DNA of 64,000 nucleotides. It comes from Bog-756 sp963704615 (GTDB taxonomy: Bacteria > Actinomycetota > Acidimicrobiia > Acidimicrobiales > RAAP-2). Positions 16,981-26,005 of this stretch are shown here, piece by piece. The notes under the pieces are model-generated. The model was not told where the DNA came from. It searched no databases and worked only from the letters and a program-made list of their open reading frames with translations. Numbering within the stretch: the first letter of the stretch is position 1; the number at the start of each line of letters is the position of its first letter. Made by a program: the position numbers and the translations under genes. Location: assembly GCA_963704615.1 (NCBI GenBank), contig OY969923.1:186001-250000 (forward strand), given 5' to 3'.

Positions 16981-18438
16981 GTGTGGACACCTCCGCCGGT
17001 GATGTTGCGACCGCTGGGAGTTGGCGAACGCATCGACGCCGCCTTCAAGATCTGGACACGAAACCTTCTGCCGATGGCCAAGGCCATGCTGGTCATCGCC
17101 ATTCCTGCCGGCATCATCGAGGCGCTGGTGACCTTGTCGATGCAAGGGAACACGACCACGACCCAGATCGGTTCGTCGCCTTTGACCACGACCACCGGCG
17201 ACAACGCATCAGTTCTCGGAGGGACTCTTGTCAATCTGCTGATCGGGGTGCTCGTCGCCGCGCTCTCGATCACCACCCTCTTCTCCATCGTTGCCAACGC
17301 CTACCTCGGGCAGAAGGTCGACTGGCGACAGGCGTTGCGGGTCGGAGCCAGTCGCATGCTCAGTGCTATTTGGATCTCGATCCTCGTCGGACTTCTGCTC
17401 ATTCTGCCTATCGCCGTCGTCGCGGTGATCATTGTGGTCACTGCCGCCCTGCATTCGGGCCTCGGGGTTGCGATCTTCGCTGTCCTGCTCGGGATTCCCG
17501 CTTTCCTTCTGCTGATCTATTTTGATGTGTGCACCCGCCTGGCCACTCCCGTGCTCATGCTGGAGAACGTGCGCGGCACCGCGGCCATCCGCCGCGCTCT
17601 CCGCCTGGTTCGCGGATCTTGGTGGTCGGTTTTCGGCACACTTCTTCTGATGGCGCTCCTCGTCGGCATCGGTGATGCCATCGTCGGGGTCGCCTTTGGC
17701 GCCATCATCCTCGCCGGACACGGCGATCCGACCACCACCGTGGTGGCGAACTTCTTTCTCCGAACCATCGTCCTGGTGGTGTTCACTCCGCTCTCGGCGG
17801 CCCTCTACGTCGTCCTCACCATCGATATGCGGGTTCGCAAGGAAGGATTCGACATCGAGTTCCTGGCCGCCAGCACGGGAGAGTCGGCTGGACCGGGTGC
17901 ACTCTCGTTCATCCGCCCGCAGATGGGCTACGGATACGGGCCTCCGGGGGCGTACGGGGCCCCCGGGCCCGGGGCATACGGCCCTCCCGGAGGGTACGGG
18001 CCACCCGCCTACGGTCCTGGCGGGAGCCATGGGGGCTCTGGTGGATTTGTGGCTCCGGGCGGATACGTACCCCCCGGCGGCTACGGGCCGATGCCGGGTC
18101 AACCGGCTCCCCCGCCTCCCCCGCCCTTCGTCATGCCCGGTCAGCCGGCGGCTCCGCCGCCTCCCCCTCCGCCTTTCGTCATTCCCGGTCAACCAGGTCC
18201 CCCGCCTCCACCCCTCATCCCTCCACAGTTCACCCCGGCTCAAGACCTGCCACCCCCTCCTCCGGTCACCATGCCGGGTCAACCGATGCCTCCGCCGCCT
18301 CCTCGGCCCCTCTCGATCCCGTCGCTACCCATGCCACCCCCACCCTCGGCCGACCCCCAACCACCTTCGGGCGACCCTCAATCGCCTCCCACTGACCCTG
18401 AGTCCCCGACTGTCGACCCACAACCGCCGTCGGCCTGA
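16981..18438 (+). CDS. Polytopic membrane protein (GPDPase membrane-domain type) with Pro/Gly tail
   Basis: A 485-residue membrane protein. The opening LRPLGVGERIDAAFKIWTRN is typical of the glycerophosphoryl-diester-phosphodiesterase membrane-domain family. About six hydrophobic helices follow between residues 35 and 285. From about 305 to the end the chain is low complexity: GYGPPGAYG-like repeats, then PPPPPP blocks separated by MPGQP, then acidic Pro/Asp repeats (DPQPPSGDPQSP). The tail is presumably cytoplasmic and flexible, a likely protein-binding surface. In actinobacteria this family heads the MoxR/DUF58 envelope cluster, as here. Its biochemical role is unknown. The start is GTG 16981. 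Confidence 0.75.
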   Translation: MWTPPPVMLRPLGVGERIDAAFKIWTRNLLPMAKAMLVIAIPAGIIEALVTLSMQGNTTTTQIGSSPLTTTTGDNASVLGGTLVNLLIGVLVAALSITTLFSIVANAYLGQKVDWRQALRVGASRMLSAIWISILVGLLLILPIAVVAVIIVVTAALHSGLGVAIFAVLLGIPAFLLLIYFDVCTRLATPVLMLENVRGTAAIRRALRLVRGSWWSVFGTLLLMALLVGIGDAIVGVAFGAIILAGHGDPTTTVVANFFLRTIVLVVFTPLSAALYVVLTIDMRVRKEGFDIEFLAASTGESAGPGALSFIRPQMGYGYGPPGAYGAPGPGAYGPPGGYGPPAYGPGGSHGGSGGFVAPGGYVPPGGYGPMPGQPAPPPPPPFVMPGQPAAPPPPPPPFVIPGQPGPPPPPLIPPQFTPAQDLPPPPPVTMPGQPMPPPPPRPLSIPSLPMPPPPSADPQPPSGDPQSPPTDPESPTVDPQPPSA

Positions 18439-18444
18439 TCCTTC

Positions 18445-19119
18445 GTGTCAACAGATTCGGGATACGCGTCGGCTGCCCGCCAGCAAGCGCACCAGATCCT
18501 CTCGCAAGCTCCGTACACCAACAGCCAATCCTCGCCGCCTCGCCCTTTCGCCGGGGTGCTCCACGCCATCGGTCGGTTCTTCGACGTCGTGTTCGGTCCG
18601 ATCGGTCATTGGGTCGAACACCACCTCTTCTCACCGATCGGCCATGGCTACAGCGACATTTTCGGTGGGTGGTCGGAGGTCGTCGGGATCGTGCTCGCCG
18701 TGGGTGCCGGGGCGATCATCGCCATCCTTCTCGTCCGTCGCCGTTCGAGGATCTCCCCTCGCGCTTCCCGGACACACTCGGGCGCCAAGGCGGTCGACCC
18801 GGCCGACCTCGAGAGCGAAGCTGATCGCCGGGCCGCCGCAGGAGATTTCGCCACTGCGGTACGAATGCGCTTCCAGGCCGGCCTGCTCCGACTGGAGGCT
18901 GCAGGCCTGGTGACGAACCACGTGGTCCGCACCGGTGCCGAGGTCTCGGAACACATCGGCTCGCCCACCTTCGATCTTCTGGTCCGGCGCCACGAAGCCG
19001 TCACCTATGCCGGTGATCGGGCGAGTGCCGACGACGTCGAGCAAGCACGGACCTCGTGGCCTCGTGTCCCCGACGAAGCCCTGAGCCATCGAGTATTGAC
19101 ACGGTCGGGTTCGTCTTGA
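18445..19119 (+). CDS. DUF4129 domain membrane protein
   Basis: A 224-residue protein with one clear transmembrane helix near 73-95 (VVGIVLAVGAGAIIAILLV) and a cytoplasmic C-terminal DUF4129 domain (about 115-210) with ADRRAAAGDFATAVRMRFQA, where the AxxxGDFxxAVRxxY-like motif is characteristic. In other actinobacteria the gene is linked to MoxR, DUF58 and DUF4350, as here. The function is unknown and probably concerns the envelope. GTG 18445 follows the preceding stop by six bases, and the gene overlaps nothing upstream. Some DUF4129 proteins carry transglutaminase domains; this one does not. Confidence 0.78.
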   Translation: MSTDSGYASAARQQAHQILSQAPYTNSQSSPPRPFAGVLHAIGRFFDVVFGPIGHWVEHHLFSPIGHGYSDIFGGWSEVVGIVLAVGAGAIIAILLVRRRSRISPRASRTHSGAKAVDPADLESEADRRAAAGDFATAVRMRFQAGLLRLEAAGLVTNHVVRTGAEVSEHIGSPTFDLLVRRHEAVTYAGDRASADDVEQARTSWPRVPDEALSHRVLTRSGSS

Positions 19120-19130
19120 TTCCCGACGAG

Positions 19131-20318
19131 ATGACCAACCAGCCACAGAAGACGGCAGCCGAGCGTTGGCGGAAGATTCCCTGGCGATGGCGCGCCGTGC
19201 TCGTCGTCTTGGGCGCACTGGTTGTCGCCCAGCTCGGGGTCTCCTTGGTGAGCGGGATCGTCGGAAGTGCCCCGGCGGGAAATCCCTCGTCATCCTCATT
19301 CGCCACGACTCCCACCGGCCTGGCGGCACTCGCTCAGCTCATGAACGACAATGGGCATCGCATCGATCGCTTGACCCGGCCCGTCTCCGACAGCGCTCTC
19401 CAGATCGGATCCACCTTGTTCATTGTCGATCCATCGGGCTGGACGAAGGCCGACAGCGCGGCAGTCCGGCGCTTCGTCGGATCAGGTGGCCACGTCGTCC
19501 TGGCGGGCAAGCCACCGGACACCGCCCTCCTCGCCGCGATGTTCGGAACCAATGACGTTCCTCGTTGGCAGGACACCTCGTTAACCGTCGCCCACGCTGT
19601 CGGATCGACCTCAGTGGTGAAGGGCGTGTCCCTCGTCTCGACCGGGCAAGCGGGCTCGATCAGCGCAGCCGGTTCAGCCCGGCCAATCCTCGTCGGATCC
19701 CACGGGGTCTTCGCCGTGTCCGGCGAAAGCACCGTCCAGGGTTTTCCCCAGGCCATTTTCGTCGCAGCCAGCGCGCCGCTGACCAACACCGATCTGGCCC
19801 AGAGAGACAACGCTGCTTTCGCTCTCAATCTGGCCGGGCCACCAGCCGCACCGGTGGCGTTCGATGAGTTCGATCATGGTTTCGGCCGGACCGGGGGCGG
19901 ACTGGCCGGATTGCCTTCGTGGTGGCGGTGGGGCCTGGGCCTGGCCCTGGGGGCCATGATCATCTGGCTCCTCTCGGCGGGTCGGCGCTTCGGCCCCGTC
20001 GAGGCTGCATCACGCCAACTGATCCCTCCTCGGATGGCATACGCCGATGCCCTGGCCGCCGTCCTGGCTGCCTTGCCCGACCGCCGCCTGTTCGACAGCC
20101 TCGAGCCCCTCAGAACGGAAGCCCGCCAGCTTCTGTGTCGGCGATCCGGGGTGCAAGCGACGACCGATGACGACGAATTGACCGCCGCCGCTCGAAGAAC
20201 CGGGGTTCCGGACCACGTCGTGTCGTCCGTGCTCGATCGTCCTGATTCGTCGTCCAACGCCGTCGCTCTTGGGGCCGCCCTCGCCTGGTTGGAAACTCAC
20301 ACGGGAGTCAGAACATGA
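19131..20318 (+). CDS. DUF4350 domain membrane protein
   Basis: A 395-residue protein homologous in type and position to M. tuberculosis Rv3691. TM1 lies near 22-43 (WRAVLVVLGALVVAQLGVSL), then the exported DUF4350 domain (about 55-240) with SFATTPTGLAALAQLMNDNG and the FVGSGGHVVLAGKP strand. TM2 lies near 265-285 (WGLGLALGAMIIWLLSAG), and a cytoplasmic helical tail follows. DUF4350 has a glutamine-amidotransferase-like fold; its role is unknown. ATG 19131 is my choice; a TTG at 19116 is also in frame and neither has a strong ribosome binding site. The stop overlaps the MoxR ATG. Confidence 0.78.
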   Translation: MTNQPQKTAAERWRKIPWRWRAVLVVLGALVVAQLGVSLVSGIVGSAPAGNPSSSSFATTPTGLAALAQLMNDNGHRIDRLTRPVSDSALQIGSTLFIVDPSGWTKADSAAVRRFVGSGGHVVLAGKPPDTALLAAMFGTNDVPRWQDTSLTVAHAVGSTSVVKGVSLVSTGQAGSISAAGSARPILVGSHGVFAVSGESTVQGFPQAIFVAASAPLTNTDLAQRDNAAFALNLAGPPAAPVAFDEFDHGFGRTGGGLAGLPSWWRWGLGLALGAMIIWLLSAGRRFGPVEAASRQLIPPRMAYADALAAVLAALPDRRLFDSLEPLRTEARQLLCRRSGVQATTDDDELTAAARRTGVPDHVVSSVLDRPDSSSNAVALGAALAWLETHTGVRT

Positions 20319-21271
20319 CCACACCTTTCGAAGTTGGATTGATGGAGCGGACGCGTATCGCCTTACACGCAGAGGTGGCCAAGGTTGTGGTGGGACAGGG
20401 ACAGACAGTTGATGCGGTGCTGGCCGCCATGGCTGTCGGCGGCCATCTGCTCATGGAGGGTCCCCCCGGCGTGGCCAAGTCGCTGCTCGCCTCGGCCATC
20501 GGTCGAGCCTGTGGCCTTCACACGAGACGGGTCCAGTTCACTCCCGATCTTTTGCCCTCCGATCTGACGGGATCGCTCGCTCTCCGGGGCACCGAGCTGG
20601 TGTTCCGGGAGGGACCGGTTTTCACCAATATTCTCTTGGCCGACGAGATCAACCGCACGCCACCGAAGACCCAGGCGGCACTCCTCGAAGCGATGCAGGA
20701 GCGGCAGGTCACGGTCGACGGCCTACCCCACGTCCTACCCGATCCCTTTGTGGTCCTGGCCACCGAGAATCCCATCGAGTACGAGGGCACCTATCCGCTG
20801 CCCGAGGCTCAACTCGACCGATTCCTCATGAAGCTCACCATCGGTTACCCGTCTGTCAACGAAGAAGAGGGGCTTCTTCGACTTCGCCACACGGGAGTCG
20901 CCCCCTCCACCCTCGACGACGTGCAGGCGATCAGCGACGCCGCTACGTTCCTCGCCATTCGCGCCGAGGTGGACGCAGTGACGGTGACCGATCCGATCGT
21001 CACCTACGTGGCCGGCGTGGTTCGTCAGACGCGCAACCTTCCCAGCGTTTCCCTCGGAGCGAGCCCTCGGGCTGCTGTTCACCTGCTTGCCGCCTCCAAA
21101 GCCTGGGCGAGGATGTCCGGCCGTCCGTACGTCATACCCGACGACGTCATCTCGCTGGTCCCGGTTGTGTTGCGCCATCGGCTGATCCTGACTCCGGAGG
21201 CCGAATTGGACCAGTTCACGCCCGAACTGGCCTTGCAGACCGTTCTCTCCTCTGTTCCCGTGCCCCGCTAG
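20315..21271 (+). CDS. MoxR-family AAA+ ATPase
   Basis: Cytosolic AAA+ ATPase of 318 residues, thought to act as a chaperone that matures partner von Willebrand-factor-A or DUF58 proteins. Walker A is GPPGVAKS at 49-56, Walker B is ILLADEINR near 106-114, followed by the MoxR-typical PPKTQAALLEAMQERQVTVDG and sensor-1 LATENPIEYEGTYPLPEAQLDRF. The C-terminal lid domain is complete. It overlaps DUF4350 by four bases and precedes DUF58 by seven, so MoxR and its likely client are co-expressed. It corresponds in order to Rv3692 (moxR2). Confidence 0.93.
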   Translation: MTTPFEVGLMERTRIALHAEVAKVVVGQGQTVDAVLAAMAVGGHLLMEGPPGVAKSLLASAIGRACGLHTRRVQFTPDLLPSDLTGSLALRGTELVFREGPVFTNILLADEINRTPPKTQAALLEAMQERQVTVDGLPHVLPDPFVVLATENPIEYEGTYPLPEAQLDRFLMKLTIGYPSVNEEEGLLRLRHTGVAPSTLDDVQAISDAATFLAIRAEVDAVTVTDPIVTYVAGVVRQTRNLPSVSLGASPRAAVHLLAASKAWARMSGRPYVIPDDVISLVPVVLRHRLILTPEAELDQFTPELALQTVLSSVPVPR

Positions 21272-21278
21272 GACGGGC

Positions 21279-22604
21279 GTGGACACCGTCACCGACACCA
21301 CCGCCACCGACACGGCGCCGCCCGTCAATGGCCGTGTTCGCGCCGGTCTGGGTCCGTCCCGCTGGGCCGCGGCGCTCGTCGGCGTCGTGGCCCTGGTCAC
21401 TGTGGCCCTTCACCTCCCGCCACCGATCGTGATCGTGGTGGTGGCACTGGCCGCCGGGTGCGTCCTGGCCGATATGGCTTTCGCCTTTCAGACTCGGCTG
21501 AGCGTCGAACGCACCGAGTTGCCCGCCCTGGCCCGGGAGGTGGCTCATCCCTACTCAGTCAGCGCCACTGTTCAGGGACCGCGCGCGGTTCGGATGCGCC
21601 AACCGGTGCCGCCCGAGCTCCTTGTGCAGCCTTCCGAGACCCACGGCGTCCACCTGAATGCCCAGCTGACCGGCCGTCATCGTGGTGTTCACACGCTGCC
21701 GCCGCCGGTGATCCGCACATCCGGACCCTTGGGGCTGGGAAGCTGCGATCACACGGTGGGCGGCGCCAGCACGGTGACGGTCCTCCCCGACCTGCCTCGG
21801 GCGCGGCGCCTGGCCGCCATGCGGCGGCGATCCCGATCCGTCGACGAAGGGCGGGTTCGCAACCGTCTCGGCTTGGGTACGGAGTTCGAATCCATCCGCG
21901 ACTACGCGCCCGACGACGACATCCGTCAGGTGAACTGGCTCGCCACCGTCCGCACGGGTCGGCCGATGACCAACCAATACCGAATCGACGACAACCGCGA
22001 TCTCGTCTGTCTTGTCGACGCCGGCCGCTTGATGGTTTCGCCCATCGGTGAGGCGACCCGTCTTGATGTGGCGTTGGACGCCCTTGCCGTCCTCGCCGTT
22101 GCCGCAGATGAGGCCGGCGACCGGGTCGGTACGGTGGCCTTTGCCGGCGACATCCTCCGCCAGCTCGAGCCGCGGCGAAGGGCTGCAGAGCAGGTCGTGC
22201 GTTCTCTGTTCGATCTGGAGCCCATCGAGGTCGAGAGTGACTACGACCGGGCCTTCCAGACCGTTGCCGGGCGGAAGCGCTCCCTGATAACGCTGTTCAC
22301 CGATCTCGTCGATCCGGCCGCCGGCCGGACGCTCCTGGCGGTGATGCCCACCCTGATCAGGCGCCATGTGATCATGGTTGTCAGCTCGCGGGACCCCGGT
22401 CTCGACAACGCCCTCGCCACCACTCCCCACGACATGCGAGACGTCCTGCGCGCCGCGGTATCACTCGACCTGCTCGCAGCGCGGCGGCGTACCGTCGCCC
22501 TGCTGCGCCGAATGGGGGCGGTCGTCGTCGAGGCTGATCCCTCGGCTCTGGGTCCGGCCTGCGTGCGTGCCTATTCCGAGATCAAGCTCGCAGGCCGCTT
22601 GTAG
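21279..22604 (+). CDS. DUF58 domain protein, probable MoxR partner
   Basis: A 441-residue protein with two N-terminal membrane helices (about 28-62) and the DUF58 hallmark GTEFESIRDYAPDDDIRQVN near residues 200-220, followed by WLATVRTGRPMTNQY. The C-terminal half is a vWA-like fold with strand LVCLVDAGRLM and LITLFTDLVDPAAG, where a MIDAS site would lie. GTG 21279 is close behind moxR. Its 3' end overlaps the convergent SpoIIM-like gene by 23 bases. Homologues such as Rv3693 are linked to envelope integrity; the direct activity is not known. Confidence 0.88.
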   Translation: MDTVTDTTATDTAPPVNGRVRAGLGPSRWAAALVGVVALVTVALHLPPPIVIVVVALAAGCVLADMAFAFQTRLSVERTELPALAREVAHPYSVSATVQGPRAVRMRQPVPPELLVQPSETHGVHLNAQLTGRHRGVHTLPPPVIRTSGPLGLGSCDHTVGGASTVTVLPDLPRARRLAAMRRRSRSVDEGRVRNRLGLGTEFESIRDYAPDDDIRQVNWLATVRTGRPMTNQYRIDDNRDLVCLVDAGRLMVSPIGEATRLDVALDALAVLAVAADEAGDRVGTVAFAGDILRQLEPRRRAAEQVVRSLFDLEPIEVESDYDRAFQTVAGRKRSLITLFTDLVDPAAGRTLLAVMPTLIRRHVIMVVSSRDPGLDNALATTPHDMRDVLRAAVSLDLLAARRRTVALLRRMGAVVVEADPSALGPACVRAYSEIKLAGRL

Positions 22605-23589
22605 CGAAGCGGGCGACGGGCTCGACCCGGACGGATGCCTGAGGAACGTCAGCTGCCCCTCGCCATGCCACCAGGCTCCAGAAGGCACCGGACAAGACGA
22701 TGCCCACACCGACGGCAACGGCTGTGGGGAGGTCCCACGGCGTGATGAATCCCTCGGTCAGACCGGCCACCATGAGGAAGATCACGACACCGAGCACGGT
22801 GGCTCCCAGCCGGGGAACCATGGTGGCCAACGCCTCGGCGCGGGAGGCGCGACCGGGATCGATGAGGGCACGGGCGATCGCCAACCCTCCGGCACCGGCC
22901 AGAGCGATGCAGGAGAGCTCCAGGAGTCCGTGGGGGACGATCAGGCGAACGAACTGGTCGAAGCCCCCTCCCCTCCATTCCAACGTGCCCAGCACCCCCA
23001 AGAGGGCGCCGTTGTAGGCCAGGGCGTACACCGTGAGCACGCCGAAGGTGAACCCCCCGGCGATGGCCATGATCGACACTTCGATGTTGTTGACGAAGAT
23101 GGTGACGGCAAGTCCCCCCCGAGCCGGAACCGAAATCCCATAGAACGCGCCGCGCGAATGGACTGAGACGTGAGCACCGTTGGGGAGGAGGCCCGAGGCC
23201 GAGATCGGGTCGAACAACGCCCAGAGCGTGCCCAGTACGACGGCCCCCAACATGACTGAGGCGGCGATGACCAGGCACCGGCCGTTCTCCCGGATGCGCT
23301 GCCAGAGTCCACGGCTCAAAAACTCTCCTGCGGTCTCCGAACGAGAGGCCCGCGAGTAGATCAACGAGTGCGCCTGGATGACCAGCTGTTGCAGCCGCTC
23401 TGTCCCGGCGGCCAACGGGAAGGACCGCCGGGCCAGAGCAAGATCGGCGGCGGCCACGCGGTAGAGCTCTCCCAAGCGCAGGATCTCGCCTGGTTCGAGC
23501 CGCCCGACCCGTCCCTTTGCCCGATGGATCAGCTCATCGAGCTCTGTCCACGCATCGGTCCGTTCGGAAAGGAAACGCTCTAGGTTCAT
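22582..23589 (-). CDS. SpoIIM/DUF95-family membrane protein
   Basis: A 335-residue integral membrane protein of the stage II sporulation protein M family, present here without any sporulation context. The cytoplasmic N-terminus (about 1-95) is helical and charged, with LERFLSERTDAWTELDELI. Then come about five transmembrane helices with the family-typical NNIEVSIMAIAGGFTFGVLT and VRLIVPHGLLELSCIALAGA. The orthologue in M. tuberculosis, Rv3694c, has the same opposite orientation in the same cluster. The start at 23589 lies only three bases from the divergent RDD start. Confidence 0.88.
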   Translation of the reverse strand: MNLERFLSERTDAWTELDELIHRAKGRVGRLEPGEILRLGELYRVAAADLALARRSFPLAAGTERLQQLVIQAHSLIYSRASRSETAGEFLSRGLWQRIRENGRCLVIAASVMLGAVVLGTLWALFDPISASGLLPNGAHVSVHSRGAFYGISVPARGGLAVTIFVNNIEVSIMAIAGGFTFGVLTVYALAYNGALLGVLGTLEWRGGGFDQFVRLIVPHGLLELSCIALAGAGGLAIARALIDPGRASRAEALATMVPRLGATVLGVVIFLMVAGLTEGFITPWDLPTAVAVGVGIVLSGAFWSLVAWRGAADVPQASVRVEPVARFATSGLRA

Positions 23590-23592
23590 GCC

Positions 23593-24414
23593 ATGGCCCT
23601 CGAGGACCGCTACGTTACTGCCACGCCGGAGGGCGTATCACTCAGCGTCGTGTTGGCTGGGTTGGGATCTCGATTCGTCGCCTATTTCATCGACTTCCTC
23701 ATCCAGGCTGCTCTTTTCGTCATCTTCATCCTGGCGTTGAATGTCGCCCATCCCACGAGCAGCGAGACGGGCAGCCTGATCGAGTCGGGGGCTGTGTCTT
23801 TGTTTGGGTTCCTCGATTTCATCGGCTACTTCGTGGTGTGCGAGATGATCAGCTCCGGCCGGTCGATCGGGAAGCGGGCCAACGGATTGCGTGTCGTCCG
23901 ATCCGACGGCGGACCGGTGGGATTCTGGTCGAGCACCTTACGCAACATCATGCGTCTCATCGACATGATCCCCTTCCCCTTCTACCTGGTGGGCAGTGTC
24001 CTGATCCTGGCCACCACCCGAAACCAGCGGCTCGGTGATCTGGCTGGTGGGACGGTTGTCATCCGAGACCGCACGGCGGCCGGCTCCGTCCTCAAGGGAA
24101 GGCCCTGGAGCGACTCCGCTCAGTGGGTCGCACCGGTCGGAGGCTCCTTCGGTTGGGTGCCGGTCTCGCCGTTCGGACCGGGCGTCCTTCCGCCGGAATT
24201 GGCCCACTGGGACGTGAGCGCGGTGAAACCAAACGACGTGATGGTGATTGGAATGTTCCTCTCCAACCGATACGGATATACCCCGGAGGCCCGGGGTCGA
24301 CTGGGAATCAATCTCGCCAACGGGATCTGGCCCCTGGTCGCCGGAGCACCGCCGACGCTCGCTCCCGAACAGTTCCTCGAGGCCGTGGTTCTGGTCAAGT
24401 CGATCCGGGGCTGA
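23593..24414 (+). CDS. RDD-family membrane protein
   Basis: A 273-residue protein with an N-terminal RDD domain (about 15-160). GLGSRFVAYFIDFLIQAALFV carries the Arg-Asp pair, then SIGKRANGLRVVRSDGGPVGFWSSTLRN and a last helix with the terminal Asp in QRLGDLAGGTVV. The C-terminal 90 residues are soluble, with an NRYGYTPEARGRLGINLANG segment. RDD proteins have been proposed as transporters or membrane regulators; the role here is not known. The ATG at 23593 is back to back with the SpoIIM-like gene, so its promoter must lie inside that gene. Confidence 0.85.
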   Translation: MALEDRYVTATPEGVSLSVVLAGLGSRFVAYFIDFLIQAALFVIFILALNVAHPTSSETGSLIESGAVSLFGFLDFIGYFVVCEMISSGRSIGKRANGLRVVRSDGGPVGFWSSTLRNIMRLIDMIPFPFYLVGSVLILATTRNQRLGDLAGGTVVIRDRTAAGSVLKGRPWSDSAQWVAPVGGSFGWVPVSPFGPGVLPPELAHWDVSAVKPNDVMVIGMFLSNRYGYTPEARGRLGINLANGIWPLVAGAPPTLAPEQFLEAVVLVKSIRG

Positions 24415-24522
24415 GCGCTGCTCGAGAGCCCACTGCAACCTTCATGACTCCGATGCCATCCGACCCACCGGGTGATGTCACAATGAGCACCGGAATGCCC
24501 CACTTTGGCAAGGGAGACTGCC

Positions 24523-24969
24523 GTGACAGATGCCCATCCGGAGCCGACAAGACGGATTGTGGTCGGGATCGACGGATCCCCGTCGTCGACAGAAGCACTG
24601 AAGTGGGCGGTGGTTCAGGCCGAGCTGACCTCGGCCACCGTCGAGGCTCTGACCACCTGGTCGTGGCCGACCTCATTCGGGGTCTCCCTCTACTTGCCCG
24701 ACGAGTACGATCCCGCCGCCGATGCCCAACGCGTCCAGGGGGATGCCCTCGAACCGGTGCGTCGAGCGCATCCAAAGGTCGACATCCGGCCGGTCGTGAC
24801 TGAAGGTCACCCCAGCATCGCTCTCGTCGAAGCTTCCCGCGGCGCCGAACTGCTGGTGGTCGGTAGCCGCGGTCACCGGGAGTTTGCCGGCATGCTGCTC
24901 GGATCGGTCAGCGAGTACTGCGTCACGACCGCCCACTGCCCGGTTCTGGTCTTTCGCGACCCGGCCTAG
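24523..24969 (+). CDS. Universal stress protein (UspA family, ATP-binding type)
   Basis: Single-domain Usp of 148 residues. It begins with RRIVVGIDGSPSSTEALKWA and ends with the ATP-binding signature G-2x-G-9x-G(S), seen as GSRG and GS flanking HREFAGMLL, then VTTAHCPVLVFR. It therefore probably binds ATP, like the M. tuberculosis Usp proteins. GTG 24523 is chosen because AAGGGAG ends six bases before it; a TTG at 24505 would add six residues. Expression under hypoxia or stress is typical of the family but not visible here. The alcohol dehydrogenase follows 10 bases later and is probably co-transcribed. Confidence 0.9.
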   Translation: MTDAHPEPTRRIVVGIDGSPSSTEALKWAVVQAELTSATVEALTTWSWPTSFGVSLYLPDEYDPAADAQRVQGDALEPVRRAHPKVDIRPVVTEGHPSIALVEASRGAELLVVGSRGHREFAGMLLGSVSEYCVTTAHCPVLVFRDPA

Positions 24970-24979
24970 GCGGGCAGCC

Positions 24980-26005
24980 ATGCCACCGGACTCCATGCGC
25001 GCTTGGGCTGTGGGTGTGCCCGGTCCCGTCGATTCCGGGCCACTGCGGAGGGTCGATCGTGAGGTGCCCACGCCGGGGCCCGGACAGATCAGGGTGCACG
25101 TGCGGACATGTGGGGTGTGCCGTACCGACCTGCATCTGGCCGAGGGTGATCTGGCTCCGCGACACGACCTGGTCGTCCCCGGTCACGAGGTGGTGGGGAT
25201 CGTCGAGAACCTCGGCCCCGGGTGCACCCGATTCGGTCCGGGGGACCGGATCGGCGTCCCCTGGCTGGCCCACACCTGCGGAAAGTGCAACTTCTGCCTC
25301 AGCGGTCGAGAGAACCTGTGCATCGCACCCTTGTTCACGGGCTGGGACATCGACGGCGGCTACACCGAGTACGTGGTCGTGGAAGAGGGCTACGCCTATC
25401 CGATCCCGGACATCTTCGATGACCAAGATGCGGCGCCCCTGCTGTGCGCGGGGATCATCGGTTACCGCGCCTTGAGGAGATCGGAGCTTCCCGCCGGTGG
25501 CAGGTTGGGCATCTACGGGTTCGGGGGGTCCGCCCACCTCACCGCGCAGATCGCCATGGCGGAGGGAGCTCGGGTCCATGTGATGACCCGAGCCCCCGAA
25601 GCTCGCGCCCTGGCCCTCGAGCTCGGCGTGGCCAGCGCCACCGGGGCCGCCGATCCTCCACCCGAGCCCCTCGATTCCGCCATCCTTTTCGCCCCTGTCG
25701 GCGACCTGGTGTTACCTGCCCTCGAGGCCCTCGATCGTGGGGGGACCCTGGCCATTGCCGGGATCCACCTGACCGACATTCCGACTCTCAACTACCAACG
25801 GCATCTGTTCGAGGAGCGATCGTTGCGCAGCGTGACGGCCAACACCCGCCATGATGGGAACGAGTTCCTGCGTGCCGCAGCCCAGATCCCGATTCAAGTC
25901 TCGACGGTGGCCTACGGCATGGACAAAGCCGATCTGGCTCTGGCTGATCTGGCACACGGCCGGGTGAACGGAGCCGCTGTGCTCATCAACTCGGCGGGAT
26001 GGTGA
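24980..26005 (+). CDS. Zinc-dependent alcohol dehydrogenase (MDR family)
   Basis: Medium-chain dehydrogenase/reductase of 341 residues, oxidising alcohols or reducing aldehydes with NAD(P). The catalytic zinc site shows C47 in GVCRTDLH and H69-E70 in PGHEVVG. The structural zinc loop has C100, C103, C106 and C114 in CGKCNFCLSGRENLC. The Rossmann glycines are YGFGGSAHL. Its pattern is that of the TIGR02822-type bacterial family. The start is ATG 24980, with ATG 24995 as the alternative. It is probably in an operon with the Usp gene just upstream. It is followed by a strong AT-rich stem-loop. Confidence 0.9.
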   Translation: MPPDSMRAWAVGVPGPVDSGPLRRVDREVPTPGPGQIRVHVRTCGVCRTDLHLAEGDLAPRHDLVVPGHEVVGIVENLGPGCTRFGPGDRIGVPWLAHTCGKCNFCLSGRENLCIAPLFTGWDIDGGYTEYVVVEEGYAYPIPDIFDDQDAAPLLCAGIIGYRALRRSELPAGGRLGIYGFGGSAHLTAQIAMAEGARVHVMTRAPEARALALELGVASATGAADPPPEPLDSAILFAPVGDLVLPALEALDRGGTLAIAGIHLTDIPTLNYQRHLFEERSLRSVTANTRHDGNEFLRAAAQIPIQVSTVAYGMDKADLALADLAHGRVNGAAVLINSAGW

